Positions 1 to 7,801 of a stretch of DNA of 64,000 nucleotides are shown here, one piece after another. This DNA comes from Herbaspirillum sp. AP02 (GTDB taxonomy: Bacteria; Pseudomonadota; Gammaproteobacteria; Burkholderiales; Burkholderiaceae_D). A program made the translations under genes and the position numbers. Every line of letters starts with the position of its first letter. Within the stretch, counting starts at the first letter, position 1. The notes beneath the pieces were generated by a model. That model worked only from the letters and a program-made list of their open reading frames with translations. It had not been told where the DNA came from and made no database searches. The stretch covers positions 372,001 to 436,000 of the forward strand of contig NZ_JADWMY010000002.1 in NCBI RefSeq assembly GCF_015767275.1. Reading direction: 5' to 3'.

Positions 1-267
1 AGCTGTGGCGAACGGGTCGCGATTGCTCTCGTACCAATCGAAGCGGGCTTGGCCCGCCGAGGTTACGCGATAGCCAGTCAATACTCCCAATCCCTCCATA
101 ACGATATATCCGTCGTCTTCCAGAAGTCTCAGGTGATAGTTGATAGTGTCGAATTGACTGTCTTCTGCACCGATCAATCCGTATACGTCTCTCGGACCAA
201 GGCGTGCGTGATCCGAGTTGACCATAGCGACCAGTATTTTCTGCAGCAGATTCTTGTCTTGCTTCAT
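1..267 (-). CDS. DUF2513-like small phage protein (partial)
   Basis: Leftward reading frame whose 3' end runs off the window; 89 codons are visible from an ATG at 267. A GGAGG Shine-Dalgarno lies just upstream, which decides the start. The protein begins MKQDKNLLQKIL and contains a winged-helix-like stretch around residues 30-70 (INYHLRLLEDDGYIV) typical of DUF2513-type small proteins of phages and mobile elements. The stretch reads as a DNA-binding fold but no function is established. It is the last of up to three small genes transcribed away from the structural operon, the usual arrangement of early or accessory genes in temperate phages. The family assignment is by recall of sequence style and is tentative. 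Confidence 0.7.
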   Translation of the reverse strand, partial: MKQDKNLLQKILVAMVNSDHARLGPRDVYGLIGAEDSQFDTINYHLRLLEDDGYIVMEGLGVLTGYRVTSAGQARFDWYESNRDPFATA

Positions 268-372
268 GGAATGCCCTCCGGATGTAGGATTTTTGGACGC
301 GCGACCATGCGGTTCCTCGCGCACGCGCGCGCGTTTGACGGATTTTATCAGGGCTTGATGGGCAGTCGACTT

Positions 373-603
373 CTACAGCTGAACCCATCCTCCTCGATTC
401 CTGAAATTGACCTGCGGGTACCGCTTGTAGTAGGTCTTGCAGCAGCTGCACATAAACAGATCTTTCTTTGGGCAATCGGCCTTCAGCACTGCGGTGACCG
501 CACCTGGATCGTGTTTATATTGCTGCGTCATCGGATAGGTGGGCGCGATGGCAGATTTGGCGTTACGGTAGCGCTGGCAGCAAAAGCGGGCGTCAATAGT
601 CAT
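373..603 (-). CDS. Cysteine-rich 76-aa hypothetical phage protein
   Basis: Starts MTIDARFCCQRYRNAKSAIA at an ATG preceded by AAGGAG with proper spacing. The frame is open further upstream, but nothing there has a ribosome binding site and the composition is that of antisense sequence. Six cysteines occur as CC near residue 9, a single Cys in the middle and a CSCC cluster near residue 55, followed by a basic YKRYPQ segment. This is compatible with a small zinc-binding protein. I do not recognise the family. It lies in the leftward group at the left edge of the visible prophage. Confidence 0.65.
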   Translation of the reverse strand: MTIDARFCCQRYRNAKSAIAPTYPMTQQYKHDPGAVTAVLKADCPKKDLFMCSCCKTYYKRYPQVNFRNRGGWVQL

Positions 604-664
604 GAATTTCTCCTTGTTATGGTTGTTGTTTGGAGCGTCGGAGCTCGGTCGCAGCCGACAGAGG

Positions 665-787
665 TCAATGTACACCGCCGGCCGCTGATCTCGAAATACT
701 TTCTTGCATCTCTGCATAGGAACTTGGCCCTGCGCCACCGGCAGCGGCGGCCGACCCCACCGCAGCAGCCGAATGAGGGGTGGACAT
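665..787 (-). CDS. Possible 40-aa Ala/Gly-rich protein, low confidence
   Basis: A short leftward frame starts MSTPHSAAAVGSAAAAGG and ends SISRSAAGGVH. It would be the first gene of the leftward group and would overlap the start of the rightward gene at 786 by two bases, head to head. The second half (SYAEMQESISRS) has a natural-looking composition. There is no convincing Shine-Dalgarno and the frame is short, so it may be fortuitous in GC-rich DNA. If it is not a gene, 604-785 is a divergent promoter region. Confidence 0.25.
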   Translation of the reverse strand: MSTPHSAAAVGSAAAAGGAGPSSYAEMQESISRSAAGGVH

Positions 788-1163
788 GACAGCACCCATC
801 CCACCTAAGCCCATCACACAGCTGCCACTCGATTTCCCCGGGGCCAGCAGTGACGCTATTCCCACGCCTGTGCCACGGCTGGTAAGGCCGAAGCGAGTGC
901 TGCCAGCCTATCCCGCCCCCGAGGTCCGCATCGATTGGTTCAGCGTCTTCGCTGACCTGAAGCGCTCCGCCTGGAGCATGTACCGCATCGAAAGCCAGCT
1001 GCACATCCCCAAGACCACGCTGCTGGGCTGGAAGGATGGTGCCGAGCCCAAGCACTTCGACGGTGAGCGCCTCATCCAGCTCTGGACCGATGTCACAGGC
1101 CAGAAGCGCGAGCAGCTGCCCGTGGAGCGGCGCATGCCCTCTGCATTCCAGTCCCGCCGATAG
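786..1163 (+). CDS. Hypothetical phage protein with HTH-like segment (125 aa)
   Basis: First gene of the rightward morphogenesis operon. The ATG at 786 follows GAGGGG with a five-base spacer; an in-frame GTG at 780 has no room for a ribosome binding site and is rejected. The N-terminal 40 residues are proline-rich. Residues 45-85 (WFSVFADLKRSAWSMYRIES, then HIPKTTLLGWK) resemble a helix-turn-helix of the kind phages use for regulators or small terminase-like proteins. The C-terminus is basic. The product could be a regulator or DNA-packaging accessory; its place directly ahead of the structural genes does not settle this. The TAG stop forms part of a stem-loop motif that recurs twice more. 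Confidence 0.75.
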   Translation: MTAPIPPKPITQLPLDFPGASSDAIPTPVPRLVRPKRVLPAYPAPEVRIDWFSVFADLKRSAWSMYRIESQLHIPKTTLLGWKDGAEPKHFDGERLIQLWTDVTGQKREQLPVERRMPSAFQSRR

Positions 1164-1180
1164 TCGGGATTCCGACCCCC
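1161..1180 (+). repeat. Recurrent stem-loop motif, copy 1
   Basis: TAGTCGGGATTCCGACCCCC: a 5-bp stem (GTCGG/CCGAC) with a 4-base loop. It overlaps the stop codon of the preceding gene. The same motif with loop GAAA occurs at 6160 and 21207 on the same strand. Here two loop bases differ (GATT). Confidence 0.7.
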
Positions 1181-1236
1181 GGGCCGCCGGATACTCCGGA
1201 CGTTATCACCACCGATCAACGTTCAAGGAGCCCAGT

Positions 1237-1656
1237 ATGGCCAAGACCAACGTCACCAAAGTCCAAGTTCCCGGCGAGGCCGCTGCGCCCGCAGATGACC
1301 AATCCACCGCGCTGGAGCAGGGTGCTGCTGGCGATGATGCTGGCCAGGATGGCGAGCAGATCCAGGCGGCTGACGATCCGGCGGCTGGCAACAGCGAGGG
1401 CGCCGGCGTGGCCGATGCCGATGCGCTGCAGGCCCAATTGGATGCCAAGGATGCCGAGCTGGCCGAGCTGAAGGCAGCGCTGGCCAAAGCTGATGCCACC
1501 AAGAAGCCCGGGCCGTTGCGCCCTGGCCCCGGTGGCCGCAGCGATTTCACCCACGTGAGCGCCAGCCAGATCGACGTCGCGACCTTGAAACGCCCGATCG
1601 AGACCCGCGACGGCTGGCTGGTGCCCGAGAAGATCACCCAGAACGACAAGGGCTGA
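1237..1656 (+). CDS. Hypothetical phage structural-operon protein (139 aa)
   Basis: Starts MAKTNVTKVQVPGEAA at an ATG with an AAGGAG site; the longer upstream frame is out-of-frame reading of the previous gene. Residues 1-65 are Ala/Asp/Gly/Gln-rich and probably disordered. Residues 70-90 (LQAQLDAKDAELAELKAALA) form a clear short coiled coil. The C-terminus (TLKRPIETRDGWLVPEKITQN) looks like a folded tail that could bind a partner. It sits just before the portal gene. Small coiled-coil proteins in this position can be head-assembly or connector accessories, but no specific function is recognised. Confidence 0.8.
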   Translation: MAKTNVTKVQVPGEAAAPADDQSTALEQGAAGDDAGQDGEQIQAADDPAAGNSEGAGVADADALQAQLDAKDAELAELKAALAKADATKKPGPLRPGPGGRSDFTHVSASQIDVATLKRPIETRDGWLVPEKITQNDKG

Positions 1657-1659
1657 TCC

Positions 1660-1905
1660 ATGTGCAGCGGAGGGGGCGGCCAAGCCCCGGCACCAACGGT
1701 CGATCCAGCAGCAGAGCGCCAGGCAGCGGCAGATACCGCGCGCCAGGCCAGCAATGCCAAGCTGGCGGCCAACTACAAAGCCCGGCAGGCGCAGACCGTT
1801 CTGGCCAGCGGTGCCGGCAATACCACCAGCGGCGCAGCCAGTACCGGCAGCGGCGCGGCCATGTCCGTGCTTGCCTCGGGCCAGGGCAAACTGGGAGCGT
1901 TCTAA
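1660..1905 (+). CDS. Small Gly/Ala-rich phage protein (81 aa)
   Basis: Begins MCSGGGGQAPAPTVDPAAER three bases after the preceding stop and ends three bases before the portal start, so it is translationally packed with its neighbours. The N-terminal Cys-Ser-Gly-Gly pattern followed by Pro/Ala recurs in small proteins next to portal genes of marine and soil podoviruses (recalled pattern). Residues 15-45 are helical and Ala/Gln-rich, and the rest is Gly/Ser/Thr-rich. No enzymatic motif is visible. A minor head or connector role is plausible from position only. Confidence 0.7.
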   Translation: MCSGGGGQAPAPTVDPAAERQAAADTARQASNAKLAANYKARQAQTVLASGAGNTTSGAASTGSGAAMSVLASGQGKLGAF

Positions 1906-1908
1906 GCC

Positions 1909-3504
1909 ATGGATCGTGCATCAGCCATCATCCGGCGCCGGGAGTCGATGCGGTCGGCGCGCTCCATCTATGAGCAGAATTGGAAGGATGGTTACGACTA
2001 TTCGTTCCCGGAACGTGGTGACGGCTTCTACGGGGAGCAGAGCGACGGTGCCGCCCTGGCCGCCAAGCGCGCCCGCCTGTTCGATTCCACGGCCACCGAC
2101 TCGGGCCAGATCCTCGCCGCCTCGATCATGACCGGTGGCACGCCCAGCAATTCCCGCTGGGTCGGCCTGTCCACCGGCAATGACACCGACGAGGAAAAGC
2201 GCTGGCTGGACGCTTCCGCGCAGCTGATCTGGCACAACATCCACGCATCCAACTACGATTCCGAGGGCATCGACGCATGCCTGGACCTGGTCGCGGCCGG
2301 CTGGTTTGTGATGTTCTGCGACTCGCCGGAAGAGGGCGGCTATCACTTCCAGCTGCTGCCCATGGCCACCAGCTACATCGCCGCATCCAAGCCCGGCGGC
2401 GCACCGGACATCCTGGTGCATGAGTACTGCCTGACCGCTGAGCAGGCGGTCAACAAGTTCGGAGAGTCCAACGTCAGCGAGAAAATCCGCAAGTGCATGG
2501 AGGACAACGGCAACCCGGACGAGAAATTCAAGTTCGTGTGGTCGATCTACCCGCGCAGCAGTGCCGACCAGGCCGGCATCACGGCCAAGAATCTGCCGTT
2601 CGCCTCGATTCATGTGGAGATGGACAGCAAGGCCGTGGTCAAGGAGTCCGGCTTTCATGAGTGTCCGTTCTGGGCGCCGCGCTATTCCAAGCTGCCGGGC
2701 ACGGTCTATCCGGTCGGCCCGATGTACCGCGCCATGCCGGACGTGAAGCAGCTCAACCGCCTGGTGTACCTGGAGGACATGAACGCCGATATCGCAATCT
2801 CGGGCATGTGGATTGCCGAGGACGATGGCGTGCTCAACCCGCGCACTGTGAAGATCGGCCCGCGCAAGATCATTGTGGCCAACTCGGTGGACAGCATGAA
2901 GTCGCTGGCCTCGGGCGCGAACTTCAATCTGTCGTTCACCAAGAAGGACGCGCTGCAGGCCTCGATCCGAAAGATCCTGATGGCCGATCAGCTGCCGCCC
3001 ATCGATAGCCCGGTGCGCTCGGCCACCGAGTTCCAGCTCCGCGTGCAGCAGATCCGCCAGGTGCTGGGCCCGATCTTCGGCCGCCTGCAGCCGGAGTGGT
3101 ACGGCCCGATGGTGGCCCGCTGCTTCGGCCTGGCCCTGCGCGCCGGTGTTCTCGGACGCCCGCCGCAGTCGCTGGCCCAGCGCACCATCACCGTGGTGTT
3201 CAACTCGCCCATGGCCAAGAGCCAGAAGCTGGAGGAGGTCACCGCCATCGAATCGTCCCTGGCATCGATCAACGCCATTGCCGCCGTGGATCCGACCGTG
3301 CTGGACACCGTGGACATGGACGAGGCCGCCCGCCAGATCATGGAAGGCCGGGGCGCACCAGCCTCGATATCCCGGCCGCCCGAGGCCGTGGCCCAGCTGC
3401 GCGAGCAGCGTACCCAGGCGCAACAGCAGGCCCAGCAGCAGCAACAGCAGCATGAGCTGGCCCAGAAGACCGTACCCATTGCCATGCAGCAGGCCAACAA
3501 ATGA
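1909..3504 (+). CDS. Portal / head-to-tail connector protein
   Basis: A 531-residue protein matching the T7 gp8-type head-tail connector family in length, position and sequence character. The start is MDRASAIIRRRESMRSARSI, with characteristic early residues YEQNWKDGYDYSFPERG and ILAASIMTGGTPSNSRW. It would form the dodecameric ring at the head vertex through which DNA is packaged and to which the tail attaches. The last 40 residues are Gln-rich (AQQQAQQQQQQHELAQK), a common disordered tail. Its stop overlaps the next start by four bases (ATGA), indicating coupled translation. High confidence from the N-terminal half. Confidence 0.93.
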   Translation: MDRASAIIRRRESMRSARSIYEQNWKDGYDYSFPERGDGFYGEQSDGAALAAKRARLFDSTATDSGQILAASIMTGGTPSNSRWVGLSTGNDTDEEKRWLDASAQLIWHNIHASNYDSEGIDACLDLVAAGWFVMFCDSPEEGGYHFQLLPMATSYIAASKPGGAPDILVHEYCLTAEQAVNKFGESNVSEKIRKCMEDNGNPDEKFKFVWSIYPRSSADQAGITAKNLPFASIHVEMDSKAVVKESGFHECPFWAPRYSKLPGTVYPVGPMYRAMPDVKQLNRLVYLEDMNADIAISGMWIAEDDGVLNPRTVKIGPRKIIVANSVDSMKSLASGANFNLSFTKKDALQASIRKILMADQLPPIDSPVRSATEFQLRVQQIRQVLGPIFGRLQPEWYGPMVARCFGLALRAGVLGRPPQSLAQRTITVVFNSPMAKSQKLEEVTAIESSLASINAIAAVDPTVLDTVDMDEAARQIMEGRGAPASISRPPEAVAQLREQRTQAQQQAQQQQQQHELAQKTVPIAMQQANK

Positions 3505-3737
3505 CCCAGCCTTACGAACCCAAGCCGTCCGACTACAAGCTGATTTTCGAGGATCACAAGGTCGGCGCCGCCATCCTGGAACAGCTCACACGGGTGTTTG
3601 CACGCCCGGCCGTCGTGCAGGGCGGCATCGACGCCGTTCTGCAGACCTATCACCGCGATGGCTCCCGCCGCGTGCTGGAACACATCGTCAGTCAGATCAA
3701 CCGCGCCAATGGCGTTAGCGAAGAAGGGGAGGCCTAA
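3501..3737 (+). CDS. Bbp19-like small phage protein (78 aa)
   Basis: Starts at an ATGA overlap with the portal stop. The sequence (DYKLIFEDHKVGAAILEQLTRVFARP, then GSRRVLEHIVSQINRANG) has the pattern of the Bbp19 domain named from Bordetella phage BPP-1: a conserved Phe, then a G-x-x-(I/V)-L segment, then a short C-terminal helix with R-x-V-L. Proteins of this type lie immediately downstream of the portal in BPP-1-like podoviruses. Their function is unknown; a connector or ejection role is inferred from position. The frame read here has several longer alternatives in other frames, which are shadows. Confidence 0.75.
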   Translation: MTQPYEPKPSDYKLIFEDHKVGAAILEQLTRVFARPAVVQGGIDAVLQTYHRDGSRRVLEHIVSQINRANGVSEEGEA

Positions 3738-5189
3738 GTGACCATTGATGCAACTCTCACGCAAGACGGCTGGGTGGTCCAGCCTATCAATGCGGGCGTT
3801 TTGTCAGCAGGGAAAGACCCCCAGACCAATACCATTGGCCTGATCAATCCTGCCGGCGGCCCACCGATTGCTTTCCCCATCGGTGGTGGCGTTCCCAAGC
3901 GCCATAAGAAGCCGGGCCTGCAGCGCCTGGCGTTCTTCGACAAGGCGGCGAACGTGGGCGGCGGCAGTGCTGCCAATTGCTCGGACATCGCGCTGGATCG
4001 TTACTATCCGTTCACCGGCAATACCAGTGTGGTATTCACCGTCCCGTCTGCCAGCACATTCCGGTTTTCGCAGTCCGCCGTACTGTCCACTCCGCTGGAC
4101 ATGACCAACGGGCAGATTCACATTAGCATGATCCCGTCCGTGAATGCTTTGGTCGCGGCCACGCCGACCGCGATGATCCTGGAGCTGTATTCGGCCGGCA
4201 CGCCTGCATCGCCTGGCACCAAGTTCATTTCAGCCGATATTCGTGCGGAGCTGCTGGCCAAGATTTCCACGCCAGGCTGTTTCGGCTGCTTCAGTATCTC
4301 GGTCGCGGAAATCAACACCCTGAACGGTGGCGCTGTTCTCACCGACAAGCAAGCCGTCCTGTTTGCGATGCTTCGTGTGACCTATGCGGCCGGCTCCATC
4401 GGCGGCCAGATGGCCCTCGGTGCCATCGACTATGTCCCAAATGCCAAGACCAAGGCGCCCGTCGTGCTCACCTTCGACGACGGCTATCTGGCAAGCAATC
4501 TGGTCGCCAAGCGGATTCTGGACAAGGCCGGGCTGGTCGGTGTGCTGTTTCCCGATCCGCTCTCGATGTCGTTCACCGGCACCCAGGCCATCCAACGCAT
4601 GTCCGCTGCGGACATTGACCAATTCGTCGCGTCCGGCTGGCAGGTGGCATCGCAGCGCTACTCCATCGAAGGTGACAACGCCGCGATGAGCAATGAGCAG
4701 TGGTTGGCCTATCAACAAGCCAACCTGAACATGCGCCGCAGCATGGGCTGGCCCGGTGGCGAGGATGGATCGTGGTACGGCGGTGCGGCTAATCCATTCA
4801 ACAACGGCACCACGGACACCCTGATTGCCAAGCGCCGGTACGCCCAGCGCCTTTTCCGGACGATCAGCGGCTACTACTTCAATCCGCTTTCGGTCACCGA
4901 GACCTGGCCCTTCGGCGATCCGATGGCAGTCCGTCGGTGTGGCTTTAATGCGTTCGGCAATAGCTCCGCTGCCAACGTCGGTGCCAACACGATGGGGTGC
5001 CTGACCAAGGCCGGCGCATCCAAGGGAGCAGTGATTTACGCCCTGCATGGCGAGTTGGACAACGCATTCAACAACAACCAGGCACTGACCGACGCCAATG
5101 TTGCAGCCTTCCAGGCCATCGTGGACACCGTGGTGGCGAACCCAGGCACTTACGAAAATCTCACGTTCATGGACCTGGCACCGAGTTGA
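3738..5189 (+). CDS. Phage protein with polysaccharide deacetylase domain (483 aa)
   Basis: Starts with GTG directly after the previous TAA, with GGGGAGG upstream. Residues 1-75 resemble phage structural adaptor sequence; 75-235 is a beta-rich Gly/Ser/Thr module. From about residue 240 (APVVLTFDDGYLASN) there is a NodB-type polysaccharide deacetylase signature, the TFDDG motif carrying the catalytic Asp pair, continuing to around 470. The expected His-x-x-x-His metal motif is not obvious: the region is ASGWQVASQRYSIEG, where cellular enzymes have H(S/T)xxH. The C-terminal HGE is present. The domain would modify cell-surface glycans during adsorption, so a tail-spike role is likely. Its place between portal and scaffold genes is odd and suggests insertion. 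Confidence 0.75.
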   Translation: MTIDATLTQDGWVVQPINAGVLSAGKDPQTNTIGLINPAGGPPIAFPIGGGVPKRHKKPGLQRLAFFDKAANVGGGSAANCSDIALDRYYPFTGNTSVVFTVPSASTFRFSQSAVLSTPLDMTNGQIHISMIPSVNALVAATPTAMILELYSAGTPASPGTKFISADIRAELLAKISTPGCFGCFSISVAEINTLNGGAVLTDKQAVLFAMLRVTYAAGSIGGQMALGAIDYVPNAKTKAPVVLTFDDGYLASNLVAKRILDKAGLVGVLFPDPLSMSFTGTQAIQRMSAADIDQFVASGWQVASQRYSIEGDNAAMSNEQWLAYQQANLNMRRSMGWPGGEDGSWYGGAANPFNNGTTDTLIAKRRYAQRLFRTISGYYFNPLSVTETWPFGDPMAVRRCGFNAFGNSSAANVGANTMGCLTKAGASKGAVIYALHGELDNAFNNNQALTDANVAAFQAIVDTVVANPGTYENLTFMDLAPS

Positions 5190-5243
5190 ACGCAGTGCAC
5201 CAGCAGCTATCCCTATCAATCAATTTTCACAGGAGAAACAAAC

Positions 5244-6146
5244 ATGCAACTCACCCGGAGAAACTGGTATGTCTTCATGCAAGAAGCAGGTGATGGTGGT
5301 GGCGGTGCCGGCGGGGCCACGGGCGGCGAAGCAGGTGGCGCAGATGCTGGTGCAGGCCAGGGTGCAGGGGCTGGCGCTGCAGGTGATGCGGGTGCAGGAG
5401 CGGCCAGCGTTCTTGCCGCCGGTGCTGCAGCTGCGAGCGGCGAAGCTGGCGGCCCGGATTACATCCCTGAAAAGCTCCGAGTCCTCAAGGACGACGGCTC
5501 CCTGGATCTGGAAGCATCCAGCCGGAAGATGGCCGAGGCCTACACCAATGCCGAAAAGCGCATCGGCGCTGGCGATGTGCGCCCGAAGGCTGCAGAGGAA
5601 TATACGGTCACGATCCCGGAAGCATTCAAGGACGCATTCAAGCCCGAAGAAGATCAAGGCTTCCAAGATTTCCGCACCAAGGCCTTCGAAGCGGGCATGA
5701 CACAGAAGCAGCTGGACCTGGTGATGGATCGCTACTTCGAAATGGCGCCGCAGCTGGTGGCCGCAGCTGGCGTCCTCGATGCCAACACCTGCAAGGCGGA
5801 GCTGGAGAAGGCCTGGGCAACGCCCGCGACGTTCAACCGGAATGTCGGCCTGGCGTTCTCGGCGGCCACCGCGCTGTCCAGCAAGGCCGGCATCGATGTC
5901 CAGCAGATCATGAGTGGTCCGCTGGGCAACAATCCGCAGTTCCTGCAGCTCATGGCGGCGCTGGGGCCGGAGCTGGCCGAGGACAAGAACCCGAACAGCG
6001 AAGGCAATATCACCTCGGGCGATGAAGTCGAGAGCCTCATGGCATCCGAGGCCTATTCCAACTCCAGCCACAAAGACCACGCCCGCGTCAGCGAGAAGGT
6101 CCGCAACTACTTCGCCAAGAAATTCGGTACCGAAGCCGCCGCGTAA
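5244..6146 (+). CDS. Capsid scaffolding protein
   Basis: A 300-residue acidic protein directly before the capsid gene, the standard position of a scaffold. The start at 5244 has AGGAG at an 8-base spacing; an internal in-frame ATG at 5277 is a possible alternative. Residues 12-75 are almost entirely Gly/Ala (low complexity). Residues 80-170 (EKLRVLKDDGSLDLEASSRK, then FRTKAFEAGMTQKQLDLVMDR) are the helical assembly segment typical of podovirus scaffolds. The C-terminus (HARVSEKVRNYFAKKFG) is basic and helical, as expected for the capsid-binding end. It is probably lost from mature virions. Confidence 0.82.
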   Translation: MQLTRRNWYVFMQEAGDGGGGAGGATGGEAGGADAGAGQGAGAGAAGDAGAGAASVLAAGAAAASGEAGGPDYIPEKLRVLKDDGSLDLEASSRKMAEAYTNAEKRIGAGDVRPKAAEEYTVTIPEAFKDAFKPEEDQGFQDFRTKAFEAGMTQKQLDLVMDRYFEMAPQLVAAAGVLDANTCKAELEKAWATPATFNRNVGLAFSAATALSSKAGIDVQQIMSGPLGNNPQFLQLMAALGPELAEDKNPNSEGNITSGDEVESLMASEAYSNSSHKDHARVSEKVRNYFAKKFGTEAAA

Positions 6147-6159
6147 CACCCCCTCCATT

Positions 6160-6178
6160 TAGTCGGGAAACCGACCCC
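6160..6178 (+). repeat. Recurrent stem-loop motif, copy 2 (pre-capsid)
   Basis: TAGTCGGGAAACCGACCCC, a 5-bp stem capped by a GAAA (GNRA-type) loop. It lies 13 bases after the scaffold stop, within the 203-base gap before the capsid start, which is the longest non-coding stretch of the structural operon. It is identical over 19 bases to copy 3 inside the terminase gene. It could be an RNA processing or stability element, or a protein-binding dyad. Confidence 0.75.
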
Positions 6179-6349
6179 CACCCAGCGCGACCATTGCGGG
6201 CAGATACAGGCCCGTGGTGGTGCGCGGACAACCTGCAAAGTCACCCTCCTTGCACACGGTAGCCGGTGCGCGCAAGGCGAATGCAATGCAGGCCCGGGCA
6301 TCCGGACAACCTGAAAGGCGAATTCCCAGTCACCTTTTTGGAGATTCAC

Positions 6350-7216
6350 ATGCCCCAGTCGATTACCCAGGCCTTCGTGCAGCAGTTCGACACCTCGATC
6401 CGCATGCAGGCCCAACAGAAGCGCGCCCGCTTCGAACCCCGCGTCACCGATCGCGGCAACATCACCGGCGAGTCGTTCACTGCGAACCGACTGGATGCCA
6501 TTGCCGACACCCCGGAGAACACCACCCGCCATGGCGATACCGTCTGGTCCGACGCCAACCACACCACCCGCGTGGCCCTGATGCGCGACTTCTACCAGGC
6601 CCTGCCGGTGGACCGCGCCGACGAACCCAAGGTGCTGGCCAACCCGAGCGGTTCCTACATGGACTCGCTCAATGCAGCCTGGAACCGTCGCAAGGACAGC
6701 ATCATCTTCGCTGCTGGTATCGGCAATGCCCAGACCAAGGACGGTACTCTGGTCCCGCTGCCTTCCAGCCAGATCATCCTGAACGGCGGTACCGGTTTCA
6801 CCAAGGCCAAGCTGATCACCGCAAAGAAGCTTTTCCGTGCCAACGAAGCCGACGAACAGGCCGACGTCCCCGAAGAGCTGTACATCGCGTACACCTCCGA
6901 CATGCTGGAAGACATCCTGTCGGATACCACTCTGACCTCGGCCGACTTCATGGCCGTGAAGATGCTGCAGTCGGGCGATGTGTCCGGCAAGTGGATGGGC
7001 TTCAGCTGGGTGCCCTATGAAAGGGTGCAGAACACGTCCGGCGTGCTGCGCACCATGGCCTGGGCCAAGTCCTCGATCCACTTCGGTACCGGCTTCTTCG
7101 AAGGCCGTGCCCAACGCCGTGGCGACAAGAAGGACACGCTGCAGCTGTCGGCAGCCGGTTCCGTAGGCGCCGTGCGCGTCTGGGAATACGGCGTGGTTGC
7201 CCTCGACTTCGTCTAA
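6350..7216 (+). CDS. Major capsid protein
   Basis: Starts MPQSITQAFVQQFDTSIRMQ after a GGAG site; the upstream open frame has no ribosome binding site and poor composition. The 288 residues carry the pattern of the Phage_capsid_2 family of HK97-fold proteins: an N-terminal arm (QFDTSIRMQAQQKRARFEPRV), a central segment with FAAGIGNAQTKDG and a C-terminal GFFEGRAQRRGDKKDT. It polymerises into the icosahedral head with the scaffold encoded just upstream. The following gene encodes a probable decoration protein, as in BPP-1-type phages. No maturation protease is evident nearby. Confidence 0.9.
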   Translation: MPQSITQAFVQQFDTSIRMQAQQKRARFEPRVTDRGNITGESFTANRLDAIADTPENTTRHGDTVWSDANHTTRVALMRDFYQALPVDRADEPKVLANPSGSYMDSLNAAWNRRKDSIIFAAGIGNAQTKDGTLVPLPSSQIILNGGTGFTKAKLITAKKLFRANEADEQADVPEELYIAYTSDMLEDILSDTTLTSADFMAVKMLQSGDVSGKWMGFSWVPYERVQNTSGVLRTMAWAKSSIHFGTGFFEGRAQRRGDKKDTLQLSAAGSVGAVRVWEYGVVALDFV

Positions 7217-7260
7217 TCGGCCCTGGCCCAACCTCATTGATCATCTGAAAGGAGCCTTCC

Positions 7261-7719
7261 ATGGCTGAAGTCAACACCACCCAGGGCGCGAAGATCGTGA
7301 ACCGCACCCCCAAGCTGCTGCCGCATGAGTCGTTCGGCCGCAAGCGCATCCTGGCGTCGAAGATGCCGGCGGCCTATGCCCAACTGGCCATCAACGACAC
7401 CATTTTCATCGGTCGCGTCCCGGCGGGCAGTCGCTTCACCTTGAATAGCAAGGTGGGCTGCGCTGCTGGTACTGCCAGCTCGACCCTCGATATCGGCATT
7501 CGCTCGACCGCCAGCGGCACCGTCATCGACGCGGATGGTCTCGCCGCCTCGGTGAATACCAATGCCGCTGGACAGAAGGACGCCAATACTGGTGCCCTGA
7601 TCGCCAGCGGTGCCGAGTATGTCACCACGGAAGAGGTGGATGTCTATGCCACCGTCACCGGCGCAGTGCTGGCCGCCAACCAGGCGCTGAAGTTCGAAAT
7701 CGAGTACGTCAACGACTGA
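7261..7719 (+). CDS. Probable head decoration (cement) protein
   Basis: A 152-residue beta-rich protein immediately downstream of the capsid gene, with AAGGAG before its ATG. It has the alternating hydrophobic pattern of a single jelly-roll domain (residues 40-150: IGRVPAGSRFTLNSKVG, TLDIGIRSTASG, VDVYATVTGAVLAANQAL). In the related Bordetella phage BPP-1 a jelly-roll cement protein is encoded next to the capsid gene. By position and fold type this is the likely counterpart, which would sit on the capsid surface and stabilise it. The call rests on context more than on motifs. A strong terminator follows. Confidence 0.6.
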   Translation: MAEVNTTQGAKIVNRTPKLLPHESFGRKRILASKMPAAYAQLAINDTIFIGRVPAGSRFTLNSKVGCAAGTASSTLDIGIRSTASGTVIDADGLAASVNTNAAGQKDANTGALIASGAEYVTTEEVDVYATVTGAVLAANQALKFEIEYVND

Positions 7720-7760
7720 TTTCCTTGTCGTGCGCATTGCCCGCCCCGTGCGGGTTCCAC

Positions 7761-7790
7761 AAACCGGGGGCATGTGCTCCCGGTTTTTTT
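7761..7790 (+). terminator. Rho-independent terminator after the head genes
   Basis: AAACCGGGGG, loop CATGTG, CTCCCGG, then seven T's. It lies between the decoration gene and tail tubular A, so it probably lowers expression of the tail genes relative to capsid and decoration protein. Confidence 0.85.
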
Positions 7791-7801
7791 CATGGTGATC
7801 T

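Noticed and set aside
49..789. A rightward 246-residue frame at the left edge
   Set aside because: It runs antisense to two frames with good ribosome sites and has no coding-like composition.
1921..3453. A 510-residue frame antisense to the portal gene
   Set aside because: It is His/Gly/Arg-rich, typical of antisense reading of a GC-rich gene, and the plus-strand portal is clear.
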